Assembly: GCF_011189575.1 (NCBI RefSeq) | Contig: NZ_PUJW01000022.1 | Coordinates: forward strand, 1-64,000 | DNA: 64,000 nt | Reading direction: 5' to 3' | From: Photorhabdus cinerea | Lineage (GTDB): Bacteria > Pseudomonadota > Gammaproteobacteria > Enterobacterales > Enterobacteriaceae | Shown: positions 32,801 through 40,459 of the stretch, in pieces | Layout: every line of letters starts with the position of its first letter | Position numbering within the stretch: position 1 is the first letter of the stretch | Notes under the pieces: generated by a model | Seen by the model: only the letters and a program-made list of their open reading frames with translations | The model's database searches: none | What the model was told of the DNA's origin: nothing | Position numbers and translations under genes: made by a program

Positions 32801-35204
32801 CGGTTTTAAATCGCTGGCCTTCGGTGATAACAATGTGATGGTGCACATCGGTGATGGTGACAGTAAGCACAGCGTTAATCTTGGCGGCTATCAAGCACTT
32901 GAAGGGGCGCAGATGTTTATTGGTAATCGTAACGTCAGCTTTAACAGGGGACGCAGTAATGACCTGATTGTCATGATGGATAAATCCATCCCTACGCCAC
33001 CGTTAGTTAATCCATTTGATGGTGCGGTTCGTATTACTGGTGTACTGAAGTCTATCGCTCGTTCCGGCGAAGAGGGAAACTGGTTGACGGCGCAAGAGCG
33101 GCAGTGGACGCTATCTGGTGCGAAGAAATTTGTGCAAGACATATCTGGTTTAGACCAAACCAGCAGTGTTGACTACAAAACGTTAGTTGATCTGGATTCG
33201 CAGCATGAACGCAGTAGCCGTGGTTTGAAAAGTGACACGGAAGCAGCATTGAATAAGAAATACCACCAATGGTTAAGTAGCAACGGCAACAATACTGAAA
33301 CGGGCAAAATAAGCCGTGCGGGTAAATTCCGTCAGGCCAATGAAAAATTAGCCTTCAATTTTGCGGTAGGTGGTCAGGGAGCGGATATTCAGGTCACAAC
33401 AGGTAGCTGGAACTTTATGTTCGGTGACCATATTCAATCGATTCTGGATACCAACTTGGGTTCACTGTTTGGTTTAATGACTCAGCAATCCTCGACAACG
33501 GGTATGGCAAGGACAACATTTACCTACACGCCACAAGACTTACCGCGTCAGCTTAAGAACAAACTGCTTGGTCGGTTAGCCAGCGTGAATGCAGATACCA
33601 CTTTAGCGGATATTTTTGCTGTGGATTACACCCCGGAGGGACAAATTGTTTCCCGTACTGGCGAACCCGTTGATGGTAAGGCTATTTTGCAAGAGATGCT
33701 GGAAGTTATTAACAAGTTTGGTGGTGATCAACTACGTGCTTTCACTGATCCAGATAAATTGATTGATAATTTGAAACAGAACGCCGATATGAGTGCAGAT
33801 AGTGTTGAATCATTTTTTGTCAGCCATGGGTTGAAAGAGAAAGCGCCTGATGAAAATCGGGAAAAGAGTGTGCCGGCTGCTATCAACAGTGGGAATCTTC
33901 AGACTAATAACCAACCAGAGCATGCACTTGGCTTTAACTCGCTGAACTTACCTAACTTGTTCACGACGATATTCAGCAAAGACAAACAACAAGAGATGCA
34001 GTCATTAGTGACCAATCTGAAAGAGAATCTAACCGCAGATCTACTTAATATAGAGCAGAAAACGTTTGATTTCTTGCGTAACAGCGGTCATCTGCAAGGG
34101 GATAGCGATATCCATGTCTCGTTGGGGAACTATAACTTCAACTGGGGCGGTGACGGTAAAGATCTCGGTGCTTATCTGGGCGATAACAACAACTTCTGGG
34201 GAGGTCGTGGTGATGATGTTTATTACTCAATCGGCACCTCCAACATCTTTACCGGTGGTGAAGGTAATGATCTTGGCGTCCTGATGGGACGTGAAAACTG
34301 GATGTTTGGCGGTAAGGGTGATGATACCGCCGTGGTCGCCGGGCGCATTAACCAGGTCTTTATGGGCGAAGGTAATGATCAATCCTTTGTCTTTGGTGAA
34401 GGTGGTTTTATTGATGCCGGTAACGGACAGGACTATGTCGTCACCTCCGGTAACTATAACCGGGTGGATACTGGTGAAGATCAGGACTATACGGTGACCA
34501 TCGGCAATAACAACCGGGTTGAGCTAGGTAAAGGCAATGACTTTGCCAGAGTATTTGGTAATGGCAACCGAATTGATGGCAACATGGGTGACGATGTCAT
34601 TAAACTGATGGGCTACCATGCGGTGATCAATGGTGGAGGAGGTGATGATCATCTGATAGCAGCCACCATTTCGAAATTCAGCCAGTTTGACGGTGGTGAT
34701 GGTCAAGATCTACTGGTTCTGGGGGGGTATCAGAACCGCTTCCAGGGTGGGGCAGGCGTAGACAGCTTTGTGGTCAGCGGTAAGGTGATTGACAGTCAGG
34801 TTGATGATATCAATGCAGAAGATATGATTGCCTTTAACGGAATTGATTGGCAAAACCTATGGTTCCAGCGCAGTGGATACGATTTAGTGTTATCAGTGAA
34901 CCGTCGTACTCAGGATAAAACGGCCCGAGGACTCTTTGAATCGGTGGGTTCAGTCACCTTTAATGATTACTTTAATGGTAATCGTGCCAAGATGGTGATT
35001 CATATGGAGAATAAAGACTCTTCAGGGCAGCGTGAATTCACGGCCCTTTCTGATAATGCGGTTGATTCATTAATTCAGGCAATGAGCGGTTTTGCTCCGA
35101 CAGCCGGTGATAATGGTTTTATTGAGAGTCTGGGTAGTAAGGCGAAAGCTGTCATTACAACAGCGTGGATGGATACCGTGATGGGAAAAGGAAAATTTGC
35201 CTGA
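23871..35204 (+). CDS. rtxA: MARTX toxin (multifunctional autoprocessing RTX toxin)
   Basis: 3,777 residues from ATG at 23871 (AAAGGA 8 nt upstream; the TTG 3 nt earlier is less likely). Order: glycine-rich A repeats (about 50-270 and 535-650); two similar segments of about 65 residues (about 297-360, 432-500) between them; about 35 B repeats (653-1330); two tandem jelly-roll-like modules (1430-1578, 1579-1723); a Glu/Gln/Lys coiled coil (1725-1955); an effector region (about 2075-2690); cysteine protease domain (about 2703-2900, catalytic H2766 in IVGHGRD and C2811 in SIVGCSLIS); and C-terminal RTX repeats (about 3160-3640). The repeat arms closely resemble Vibrio cholerae RtxA. In that family the arms form a host-membrane pore and inositol hexakisphosphate triggers CPD cleavage, releasing effectors. 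I do not recognise the effector. Secreted by RtxBDE, acylated by RtxC. Confidence 0.93.
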   Translation: MGKSSNRSTEYFFTGKYYDDNNGNSITAIGVGGEVYAYGGDDDVIVGSLKVDVYHTNGELSVKGASGYTGIRKTGNGGLSFAGAAGAAFIDHIGETGNLYYSGVAGYNKLARKGLSGDTSFKGAGGYNQLWHETDQGNVYFVGAGAANEIDRTWFNHYQGTQGDVTFNGAGAANSIDSRVESGDITLNGIGADNHIVRKGREGNITLNGAGASNRIERIRHSEDVYEQTQGNITFEGAGGYNKLYSDVAQGNIHFTGAGAYNEITRTGVKNEIEFAQAKDIIMTSATVEGRWIEQSQQVTAIKSTIEPDTYLFAFADEVNTKVVAVRLQNNPDTGELRYYSTSWYKKGHHLKNLAAENISVNNGFFPIKYEGAITLSNINLIYRQKTTIQSVEEALLTDKWVTYAGGMNVKAEDVTLNDAKMGGYAIGSDGFKVDVSAVKSNVQPNTYVYAAFLEPYTKVVAVKLKNDPETGKLKYIARAWYKKGNHTDRLVNETFSYPHGYKSIGAGYTLSQLHYDLNVKHDVTDSLTNLEGYSEQDLIKLSRTGGNSAGDIYFNGVGGGNIIISNVTHGNINFTGAGAANIILHNSTFGNTHFEGAGAANVIVKSGEEGDLTFRGAGLGNVLVHQSQNGEMDIDAGGAANVLVRVGDGRYLAHLLAYGNISIHKGNGNSRVLMLGGYNTHTQIGDGSADWSGVGGFNVITQAGKGNISSVFLGGANVLTKLGAGDLVSGMLGGANIITHLSDETETSNTTAIALGGANILTKKGKGNALAIMVGGTNVLTHVGDGNTTGIMLGGANILTKVGQGDTTGILFGIGNVFTHVGGGLTLGVMAAAGNIFTKVGDGASIAAMVGVGNLFTHVGKGDAWALMGGAVNIFTKVGDGNALALMIAAGNVFTHIGDGTSVALMLAKGNIATKVGNGITLSVMIGKANVFTHVGDGNTFAAMIGGANMLTKVGNDMTAALMMGKANIYSHVGNGTSIGLFAGELNVMTKVGEGTTLAAMFGKANIMTHAGNGLTGVLALGEANIVTKVGDDFMGIVAAAKANIITHVGDATTAGVLLGKGNILTKVGNGTTVGLLVSDVGNVMTHVGKGTTVGFAKGKANIITKVGDGTGINAVWGEANILTQVGNGDRYNFAKGKANIITKVGDKQEVTVVQGAANIITHVGNGDDYTGAWGEANVITKVGEGRNVVLAKGKANIVTQVGKGDSFNALWSEGNIVTKVGDGMQVTAAKGKANVTTTVGNGLNVTAAHGDANINTHVGNGVSVNVAWGKYNVNTKVGDGLNIAVMKGKGNANIHVGDGLGINASYARNNVAVKIGNGDFYSFSVAESNKLPSLFENIKQTALGVGGSQAINYLVQGDEVNTSGTHKGRGAINLAEVSAIDGFQMDEIAPVSSDLNHRLNGTVTAVETPDVSSIESALNRKTRSISDQNENLIVNGDFEQGELGWQSTNDIEAYSPASAYGLDNTGDDERVSKFDVDKNTVIWQELQNLSEGEVISLTFDFVSHSEMMGNDLNNNGMTVLWNGKPVFSVSGQRTIWHTQKLDLMAEAGTNRIEFKGTGQDDGFSYILDNIVVKSETSLIVNDDFKQSKLDWQNDIAAYSPVNADGPNNTGYGERVCELDVDGNTTIYQDLQNLCEGEVISLSFDFANRPDAYSADNGMDIFWNGKLVFSTFGDAAGWQNKTLELIAKAGSNRIEFKGTGLNDGIGYIVDNIIAKSENPRETNVVTEHVKQDKAVQNALSDKEKAEKDRQLLEQEKEKQLAAIAKSQSQLELMDQAALNQSGLIQRNAIEAEAQAETDKLISMTQGLDVLDNYANYRGQSGNPWRNQFATRFLNHVQDELNDTKFITQKKLANAQQLITDNQQQIKEAVTKSEIGVAQSEQHRTSVKQDIAEAQEKAELRKIEALLQQQQAKDAENDANIAYQKAEYRGKRDIAAAASKIAQVQADAKGAKQSDSRPDRTGAGGSGLSGKAYESTGAGETSSYIDPELIPEAEKKFYKGLTEEELQRLADAKQAVDRLQINAGIRAENTSVLTTSKFAKVQSDNMVMPTSNTSGEFVRKPQKISGINLASLGDDLKVEQHNSAIFDNAKFNLLKEGNKLFINPHVRTLGRKRQLSKALTAVRDIFYKTMSHFDEEHVMQFEQALSHWQQRNPKEFALRISQVNLIRFRMGRMMEHLQAQRAESVGVLGITVEPQHAEQLNQRVIFDGTGRIVGLQGSVTQDEINQLVKWKITPLTRKNSTAEREAPKTESESLIVFMSRLEAANIPEAGPLIERARELWLTGQVTSQETIRLFHDAASQLQSYPELHGLVLSLQADAHREKSTTQYIDNLFGRRFDSELAHTLVKTASPEVIATSRRIGQFLVQEFELYMQSISGSTVGDGQIAIKMQAFAEKIKKDIRPWFSRVPELTTFLQKPTFDNFKIMMTKVDNGFEMIKIPFLAVKMSNTDGMGLHLSQWKAEADIFYRDEIYKARSTSSKLTNMADVTYKVKLSEQQTNDYGIALPYQPSGDQYEDFLYGRKVAAGRVLTPGQETTLERNALAQGHSVVTGASGSTNIMVHLNNYIASQDPTFSQEQAYLNTLVFLVFDGGHSVNESLVVYKALQETGDERKQVLQNYTASYMDLMDIAGGKGKPWINQALDSAFEKTQHLYRENTPEREQGSSSVEALQALSGKNKTSELVSDYQHKNRDTVKNSLQKSGDHKTRFDSQLIIQMENDPIVEKAALNLAGKHPDSSVVVKLDSDGKYHVIYGDPDSLSGKLRWQIVGHGRDESEHNNMRLSGHSADELAIKLKQFSQNFEPAGKPDRISIVGCSLISDDKRNGFAYRFITALDKQGIRSDVSARRSEVAVDATGRKFTRDKNNQWVNKLDDNKLVLRWNEQGELMTTTEKLRRGVAESDINLARVGYTDADSVTKGAIADNHHIFTAPGKRKNRIEISSNPQSDKPLSYTGNIQVNVGDGEFTAVNWGTSNVGIKVGTGGFKSLAFGDNNVMVHIGDGDSKHSVNLGGYQALEGAQMFIGNRNVSFNRGRSNDLIVMMDKSIPTPPLVNPFDGAVRITGVLKSIARSGEEGNWLTAQERQWTLSGAKKFVQDISGLDQTSSVDYKTLVDLDSQHERSSRGLKSDTEAALNKKYHQWLSSNGNNTETGKISRAGKFRQANEKLAFNFAVGGQGADIQVTTGSWNFMFGDHIQSILDTNLGSLFGLMTQQSSTTGMARTTFTYTPQDLPRQLKNKLLGRLASVNADTTLADIFAVDYTPEGQIVSRTGEPVDGKAILQEMLEVINKFGGDQLRAFTDPDKLIDNLKQNADMSADSVESFFVSHGLKEKAPDENREKSVPAAINSGNLQTNNQPEHALGFNSLNLPNLFTTIFSKDKQQEMQSLVTNLKENLTADLLNIEQKTFDFLRNSGHLQGDSDIHVSLGNYNFNWGGDGKDLGAYLGDNNNFWGGRGDDVYYSIGTSNIFTGGEGNDLGVLMGRENWMFGGKGDDTAVVAGRINQVFMGEGNDQSFVFGEGGFIDAGNGQDYVVTSGNYNRVDTGEDQDYTVTIGNNNRVELGKGNDFARVFGNGNRIDGNMGDDVIKLMGYHAVINGGGGDDHLIAATISKFSQFDGGDGQDLLVLGGYQNRFQGGAGVDSFVVSGKVIDSQVDDINAEDMIAFNGIDWQNLWFQRSGYDLVLSVNRRTQDKTARGLFESVGSVTFNDYFNGNRAKMVIHMENKDSSGQREFTALSDNAVDSLIQAMSGFAPTAGDNGFIESLGSKAKAVITTAWMDTVMGKGKFA
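25830..27845 (+). repeat. MARTX B-repeat array within rtxA
   Basis: About 35 tandem units of 57 nt (19 residues), with the theme GGAN-[IV]-[LF]-T-[HK]-VG-[DN]-G. Alternating THVG and TKVG phases give a two-unit super-period. The DNA repeats are imperfect and in frame, so they are protein repeats rather than a mobile array. Confidence 0.9.
28155..29037 (+). repeat. Two tandem jelly-roll-like modules within rtxA
   Basis: Two in-frame copies of about 147 codons. Shared landmarks: LIVN(G/D)DF at the start, WQ, (A/Y)YSP, LQNL-EGEVISL-FDF, NGM, (V)FS-G, then SNRIEFKGTG--DG--Y--DNI at the end. The pattern resembles secreted carbohydrate-binding (CBM/DUF642-like) beta-sandwich domains. They sit between the B-repeat arm and the coiled coil. 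Confidence 0.75.
34105..34800 (+). repeat. C-terminal RTX (C) repeats of rtxA
   Basis: About 200 residues of Gly/Asp/Asn-rich nonapeptide-like repeats (NFWGGRGDD, NIFTGGEGND, NRVELGKGND). In type I-secreted RTX proteins such repeats bind calcium outside the cell and, with the C-terminal tail, carry the secretion signal. Confidence 0.88.
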
Positions 35205-35247
35205 TTAATTTCGCTATAAGTAAGTAAAAAAGTTGTCGTAAAAGTAG

Positions 35248-35298
35248 ATAGCATACTTAAAGGATAACCGTGTAATAGGTTGTTATTGAGTATGCTAT
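35248..35298. other. Long imperfect hairpin after rtxA
   Basis: Outer stem ATAGCATACT / AGTATGCTAT (10 bp perfect) encloses a weaker inner ATAACC / GGTTGTTAT pairing, 43 nt after the rtxA stop. No T-run follows. The rest of 35205-35648 is AT-rich with no gene visible. Confidence 0.5.
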
Positions 35299-35648
35299 TG
35301 AATCTCCCGTTCATTGAATATACCTGATTGGGTATAAATTAAAGCAGGATTGACTGCAATATTTGACGAGTTTGACGTTGAACTGAGGGAACGGAGTGAC
35401 CGATAATTTTACACGTTTCTCTCGATGAGATTTGTTATTGCTCTCCTTATGGATATCCGTTGGTAAAAGCTGTGAAAAATGATAACCATAAATCTAAAGG
35501 GTAGGGAAAATATTACAAGATATTTATTTTAATATTCCCCCTAAATTCCCCCCAAGAAAACCAAACTATTATATGAAAATAACACCAACCTATTTAATAT
35601 AATATATTTTGCTGATTGAAACCGTACTGTGATTAAATAAATATAAAT

Positions 35649-36077
35649 TTATTTTTTCCGCTTTTTCTTCTTTTTCTTCACCTTGCTTTTCTTTTCAGTT
35701 TCAGTTTTAGTTTCGGTTTCCGGATGTCGCTGACGTATGGCTCCAAACTGTCCAGCCAGTTTAAGCACCGCTTTTTTATTGATAAACCAAAAAGACAGAC
35801 AGGCTGTCTGGACAACAACTAGGCTCCAAAACAGGCGGATAATATCTTCTGTGAAGGTTAAATAGATAACAACGACACAGAGTAAATTGATAAAGACAGA
35901 GGTTAATAAACTGATAGCCAGTGTTTGAATAACCTGGCTAATTCCCCGCGTATAGATAAAGGGACTTAGGCAGAGTATCATACCTATAGGGCCAAAAATC
36001 GCAATGGTTATTAAAATACCGTGGTTACTACGGATAGCATCAACAAATCCGAATAAATCAAATGGAATGGTAAACAT
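35649..36077 (-). CDS. Small membrane protein with Lys-rich tail, unknown function
   Basis: 142 residues. About three hydrophobic helices (about 22-42, 50-75, 82-100) are followed by a soluble C-terminus that ends in a very basic tail of alternating TE-TE and poly-lysine (KKKKKKRKK). I do not recognise the family. It starts only 5 nt after the second LemA-like gene, so it is the last gene of a four-gene operon and is probably part of the same membrane system. Confidence 0.7.
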   Translation of the reverse strand: MFTIPFDLFGFVDAIRSNHGILITIAIFGPIGMILCLSPFIYTRGISQVIQTLAISLLTSVFINLLCVVVIYLTFTEDIIRLFWSLVVVQTACLSFWFINKKAVLKLAGQFGAIRQRHPETETKTETEKKSKVKKKKKKRKK

Positions 36078-36082
36078 GGACT

Positions 36083-36619
36083 TTATCCTTGCATAGGTTT
36101 CAGCATCGAACTGGGTTTATATCTTAATATCCGGGCAAAAATTATATTGGGAAACTGCCTGATACCCATATTGTAAAGGGCAACGCTTTTATTAAAGAAT
36201 TCACGTCTGTCTGCAATCTGATTTTCCAGCAGAGTAATCTGCGCTTGCAAATGTTGAAAAGTCGGTTGACTGATTAGGGTCGGATAATTCTCTGCCAGCA
36301 TCAGCAATAACGACAACTGATGTTCTAATGCATTACCTATCTTCACTTTTTCATCGATTATTTTTGTACCGAGATAATTTTTCCTGACTGCTGATAGTTG
36401 CAGAAAGAATGATTTTTCATGGATCATTGCCTGTTCCGCGATTGTGATAAGCTGTGGAATTAAATCAGCCTGCTTTTTCAGTAAAACATCAATATTAGCG
36501 AATGCTTTATCCCGGTATTTTTTTAGCATAACAATTTTATTAAAAATCCCCAGGAGATAACGAACCGTGACAAGCAGAATAATGGCTAGAATAAGAAAAG
36601 AGAGAATATATTTATCCAT
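36083..36619 (-). CDS. LemA family protein (second copy)
   Basis: 178 residues from ATG at 36619, chosen because AGAGAT precedes it and it starts 10 nt after the upstream stop; a start at 36661 would overlap that gene. One N-terminal membrane helix (about 3-25) precedes an extended helical domain typical of LemA: YRDKAFANIDVLLKKQADLIPQL, then LAENYPTL and the end segment YN-GIRQFPNIIFARIL. LemA proteins are inner-membrane anchored helical bundles of unclear function. It is a diverged paralogue of 37719-38285 in the same operon. Confidence 0.82.
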   Translation of the reverse strand: MDKYILSFLILAIILLVTVRYLLGIFNKIVMLKKYRDKAFANIDVLLKKQADLIPQLITIAEQAMIHEKSFFLQLSAVRKNYLGTKIIDEKVKIGNALEHQLSLLLMLAENYPTLISQPTFQHLQAQITLLENQIADRREFFNKSVALYNMGIRQFPNIIFARILRYKPSSMLKPMQG

Positions 36620-36629
36620 TACTATATCT

Positions 36630-37682
36630 CTAAAATAACCATTGCAATAACGGAGATTCACGATAAAAAACCGTTAAATGATGAGAGTGATATTTATAGG
36701 GAACAGTCAGAATAAAGGCAATTAATATTGCTGCACTAATGACGGTAATCGCAAGATTACGGCGCATTGGTGCAACTTCATTCCAGGTTTCTAAATATCT
36801 CGTCGAAGTAATCCCCAGTAATTGATGAGGAGCGGTCTGAGTAATAACAACCTGATCGTCTTTTTCAACCGCTGTACCAATAATGAGATATTCTTCATCT
36901 GGAAATAACAGGTATTCTTGGTAAGATATGGAATTGGTTTCATAATTCTGATAAGGAGAAAAATTCACAAATGTCAGCGTCTCTGGTGTTGCCTCAATAC
37001 GGACTGATCCTGAATCATCGGTTAAAGTGAACTGACTGATTTTTTCTTCCGAATGGCGCAGAGAATAACGTTTGCTGCCTTCAGAATCCCTGCTGACATC
37101 ATATTCATAATAACGATAACCATAGCATAACTTTTTACTCAGTGGACTTTTGAATTGTTTTCCATTTGTTATTTTTCCTTCTATTTCCACCAGACCCATA
37201 GCGATTGAACGGATTTTTGATGTGGGTAAAATCTGTTGAAATTTAAGGAAGTTATTTTTCGGTGTTGTTTTCAGTCGGCTAGATATAAACAGTAGGACAA
37301 ATAAACCAAATAAGGCATAGGGTGAAACAAAAAAGGCAATTAAGAAAATGACAAAAACCGACGAGCCTAAAATCACTTTCCAGGTTACCTTGCTGGCGGA
37401 TTCACCAGACTGTCGGGCTTGTTTGTAACGTCTTGCGGCACTTTTTCCGAATGAAATGATGATTATCGGGATCATTATGGCAAGGATAAAAAGAAAGGTG
37501 CAAAAAAATATATAGAAAAATGACTTAAAAGGATCATCGAAATAGCAAACTGTGCTGGTAACGATCAATGCGGATAAAGGAATGGAAAGCCAGTGGAGGC
37601 GTTTAAATCCCACCACTTCTTTTAAAAGGAAGTAAATGAGATAGATTAATATGCAGGAGAAAGCAAAAATAAAAAAGGCCAT
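36630..37682 (-). CDS. Membrane protein with GIDE-like domain, partner of LemA
   Basis: 350 residues. Four hydrophobic helices lie in the N-terminal half (about 1-22, 32-48, 55-80, 108-135). A soluble domain at about 165-310 contains IRSIAMGLVEIEGKI, SPLSKKLCYGYRYYEY, TLTDDSGSVRIEA and FPDEEYLIIGTA. A final helix is at about 317-335. The soluble part resembles the GIDE domain of mitochondrial E3 ligase MUL1, which in bacteria is often encoded beside lemA. There is no RING domain. Function unknown; the order LemA, GIDE-like, LemA, small membrane protein suggests one complex. Confidence 0.7.
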   Translation of the reverse strand: MAFFIFAFSCILIYLIYFLLKEVVGFKRLHWLSIPLSALIVTSTVCYFDDPFKSFFYIFFCTFLFILAIMIPIIIISFGKSAARRYKQARQSGESASKVTWKVILGSSVFVIFLIAFFVSPYALFGLFVLLFISSRLKTTPKNNFLKFQQILPTSKIRSIAMGLVEIEGKITNGKQFKSPLSKKLCYGYRYYEYDVSRDSEGSKRYSLRHSEEKISQFTLTDDSGSVRIEATPETLTFVNFSPYQNYETNSISYQEYLLFPDEEYLIIGTAVEKDDQVVITQTAPHQLLGITSTRYLETWNEVAPMRRNLAITVISAAILIAFILTVPYKYHSHHLTVFYRESPLLQWLF

Positions 37683-37718
37683 GGTTCAAATTACCTATCA
37701 CAGGATTTATCATCTGAC

Positions 37719-38285
37719 TTATTTAAACTTGATGCCGTCATAGGCTTTTTCTTCCTGACGGATTTCTAATAAGGGTAGTTCCTGATAATGGAACATGCGG
37801 GCAAAAATCAGATCAGGAAATAGATAAATTGCCGTATTATACTCCGTTACTGCATCATTGAACATTTCACGACGATGAGCAGTTTTATTTTCTAGATCTG
37901 CCACTGCTGTTTGCAACTGTGAAAACTGGGAACCTGAAATCAGTGTCGGATAATTTTCGGCGATGGCGAGTACAGAGCGGAATGCGTTGGTCATTTCATT
38001 GGAAGCTTTGATTTTATCTGTGAGGGTATCGGCATTAAAATATCCCTGTCGTGCATCACTTAACCGAGTGAAAATATCACGTTCATGTTCCATGGACTTT
38101 TCCAGTAATGTCATAAGCTGCGGGATCTGTTCAGCACGCTGTTTTAAAATAACATCGATATTGGCAAATGTATTGTCTGTCTGTTTTTTCAAGGCAACCA
38201 GACGGTTATAAATTGTGATCCCCCAGCCGATAAGTCCTATAGCAATGACGGAGATAATAATGGTGGTTATTGTCATTTTTTTCAC
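37719..38285 (-). CDS. LemA family protein (first copy)
   Basis: 188 residues. N-terminal membrane helix (about 5-27), then TDNTFANIDVILKQRAEQIPQL, LAIAENYPTL and YNTAIYLFPDLIFARMF, the LemA signature positions. First gene of the four-gene minus-strand operon. The other LemA copy shares its layout but has diverged, so the duplication is old. Confidence 0.88.
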   Translation of the reverse strand: MKKMTITTIIISVIAIGLIGWGITIYNRLVALKKQTDNTFANIDVILKQRAEQIPQLMTLLEKSMEHERDIFTRLSDARQGYFNADTLTDKIKASNEMTNAFRSVLAIAENYPTLISGSQFSQLQTAVADLENKTAHRREMFNDAVTEYNTAIYLFPDLIFARMFHYQELPLLEIRQEEKAYDGIKFK

Positions 38286-38525
38286 AAAGGTTCAGATATA
38301 TATTATCCAGTTTAATTCATGGTGGATTGAATTATCAAGTGCAACGCTATGTTTATCTAACGTAACTCGTCAAAAATGACTTTTGACTGTTTAATTCCCA
38401 AAGTATTTTCGTGGCTTGCCGTTCAGTAATTATTGATATCGGGGATATGGAAGGATAATTTACCACGGGGTATGTGCCTTGGTAGTGACTAATCAATTGA
38501 TAATTGAGGGAGAAGGGAATATTGG
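38286..38525. other. Intergenic region without a recognised gene
   Basis: Promoter side of the LemA operon and left margin of the accessory island. AT-rich, several stop codons in every frame, nothing identified. Confidence 0.4.
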
Positions 38526-38828
38526 ATAGCTGTTTTTGACATTTCCCAGAGACCCATTATCAGAAAAATATCAGGAATATCCCTATGGAGTGCTTCATTA
38601 CCAAGTAGTCGGTCAACGCGTTTAATTTTATGTTTGACGTAAACATGTCCTGGTAAAAAAACGCCCAATACTGGTTAACGTAAGAGAAGCACCATTAATC
38701 AAAGCTATGGTGGCATCGATTAATGCATTCTGACGATATTTATGAAACGGCGCTAAGGAATCTTTGAAAAAGTTATGACAGACTTTACGTGCAGGCATAG
38801 CAGTGACCTTATTGACTTGGTGGAACAA
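38526..38828 (-). pseudogene. IS4-family transposase N-terminal remnant
   Basis: The frame from 38828 reads MFHQVNKVTAMPARKVCHNF, then ALIDATIALINGASLTLTSIGR and, after a one-base slip in a T7 tract near 38645, LPGHVYVKHKIKRVDRLLGN. This is the start of an IS4-family transposase. About 90 residues remain. It ends in a 37-bp segment (38526-38562) that is repeated at 48502-48539. Confidence 0.8.
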
Positions 38829-38944
38829 TCAGTAGATCACACAACGCTATGTCTGTCTATTTTCTGGGGATTCCTCAGCGCATAGCGGGTGGTTTTATGT
38901 TTAAGAAGCTGATGCTACTTAAACTGGCTAAAGCCACAATAACA

Positions 38945-38972
38945 TTCCCCGCCTAATATATTAGGTGGGGAA
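38945..38972. terminator. Palindrome downstream of the MFS gene, probable terminator
   Basis: A 28-nt near-perfect palindrome (TTCCCCGCCTAATA / TATTAGGTGGGGAA, one G-U pair) lies about 22 nt after the MFS stop on the minus strand. It may also be an element end, as it lies beside the IS remnant. Confidence 0.5.
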
Positions 38973-38994
38973 ATAAAGCCCGAGGGCAAAGCAT

Positions 38995-40206
38995 TTATAT
39001 CAAAGAGCTTGCTGAACTTTTGGAACGAGTCAGCCAGAAATCTAATATTGTCAATGAAATACCGATAACCAATCCTATCGATAACACAATCATGGCTGCG
39101 GGGGGACCTCCCTTTGCCAGTCCTATCATCGCTAATGGTACCAAGCTCAAAATGCCCAGATTATTGAACGTTTCTGCAAAGGCCAGAACCATACCTTTAT
39201 TAGCACTTGCTCTTGTCACCAAAACCACTGTACTTGAAGGTGCTCCAGCACCAAGCGCAATTCCCCAAAATATCAAACACCCCAATGAGCCGAAGAGTGT
39301 AATTGGAACGAGCATAAAAACTGAGATCACACCAGTTAGTAGCAGACTGACAACGACTAAAGTCGCTTCTTCTCGACCGCAAAGCTTGCGAAGCCCACCA
39401 GCTGAGATATTCCCTATCCCCAGACCGGTGCCAAAGGCTATAACAGTCAAACCGATTTCGGTTGGGCCAAATCCGTACCGTTGACGTAAAACTTCTCCCG
39501 ACAGAAGAAAAGCAGAGACACCGGCACCATTCCAGGCCCCTTTTGCAATGAGTGGCCTGACAATCGACCATTGCCGAAACCAGATTAATTGCCGGCTTAT
39601 AAGCTCTTTTGACGCAATGTGCGTCGGAAGACAGTAAAACCCTGCGATAAATGTGACGGTGCAGCCAAGCGAGCTAAATAAAAATGGTGCTTGCCAACTA
39701 ATGAGGTCAGTAAGTATTCCCGCTAAGGCTGGGCCAAATGCAATACCGAAAGTCATGCCAAGCATAACGACTCCCATTGCTCCAGCCTGGCAGTTATAAG
39801 GAACGATATCGGCGATCAAGGCAAATACTGTCGGTATGATGACCGCTGATGCTATACCGCCAAAAATCCGCAGTGCGACTGCGATTTCAAGCGTGGGTGC
39901 AAAAATGATAGCAAGACCATCTACGGCAAAAAACAATAAGGAACCTAGAAGTAATCTGCTCCGATTAACTCGATCTGAAAAATATCCGAGTACGGGGGCT
40001 GCCAGAGCATAGGAAAATGCATAACCAGACACTAGCCAGGATGCTCCGACGGTGGTCGTCTCAAAGGCTATTGCCAGAGGGGTAAGCATAGACGATAACA
40101 TGAATTCGGTCGCACCGACGAGGAATATGGTGACTGAAAGGATAAATAAAAACGTATAGTTTGTATTCTGTCCTAAAGGTGATGGATATTGAGTTTTTCT
40201 GTTCAT
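38995..40206 (-). CDS. MFS exporter, 12 transmembrane helices (DHA1-like)
   Basis: 403 residues with about twelve hydrophobic helices. The loop 2-3 MFS motif is GYFSDRVNRSRLLLG. Helix 4-5 glycine pattern: GVVMLGMTFGIAFGPALAG, the proton-antiporter type motif of 12-helix drug exporters (AraJ/Bcr-like). It lies 326 bp downstream of the oxygenase operon on the same strand, behind a long hairpin, so it is probably a separate transcript. The likely job is export of the cyclodipeptide product, inferred only from position. Confidence 0.85.
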   Translation of the reverse strand: MNRKTQYPSPLGQNTNYTFLFILSVTIFLVGATEFMLSSMLTPLAIAFETTTVGASWLVSGYAFSYALAAPVLGYFSDRVNRSRLLLGSLLFFAVDGLAIIFAPTLEIAVALRIFGGIASAVIIPTVFALIADIVPYNCQAGAMGVVMLGMTFGIAFGPALAGILTDLISWQAPFLFSSLGCTVTFIAGFYCLPTHIASKELISRQLIWFRQWSIVRPLIAKGAWNGAGVSAFLLSGEVLRQRYGFGPTEIGLTVIAFGTGLGIGNISAGGLRKLCGREEATLVVVSLLLTGVISVFMLVPITLFGSLGCLIFWGIALGAGAPSSTVVLVTRASANKGMVLAFAETFNNLGILSLVPLAMIGLAKGGPPAAMIVLSIGLVIGISLTILDFWLTRSKSSASSLI

Positions 40207-40459
40207 AAAATCAATTTAACTCCGTATGCATATAGGTTTATTTTATATATTTCTTGTGATAAAGCGTGATGAACCGGTAATGCAGAAAAGCTATTGTGAA
40301 AACGCAGAGGGAAGGGCGTGTTAAGCCAGTTTAGATAGGATAGTGGAAGTATTAGGTACTACGAAAGCTGATAGGGAAAGTGAGGGTAATAAAATTGTTA
40401 GTTAGTATACCGGACAAAAAAGCTAGCAAGAAATTACTTTGTGAGATTGGGTATTTGAT

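Noticed and set aside
39020..39571. Plus- and minus-strand ORFs inside the MFS gene
   Set aside because: Shadows of the 12-helix transporter frame.
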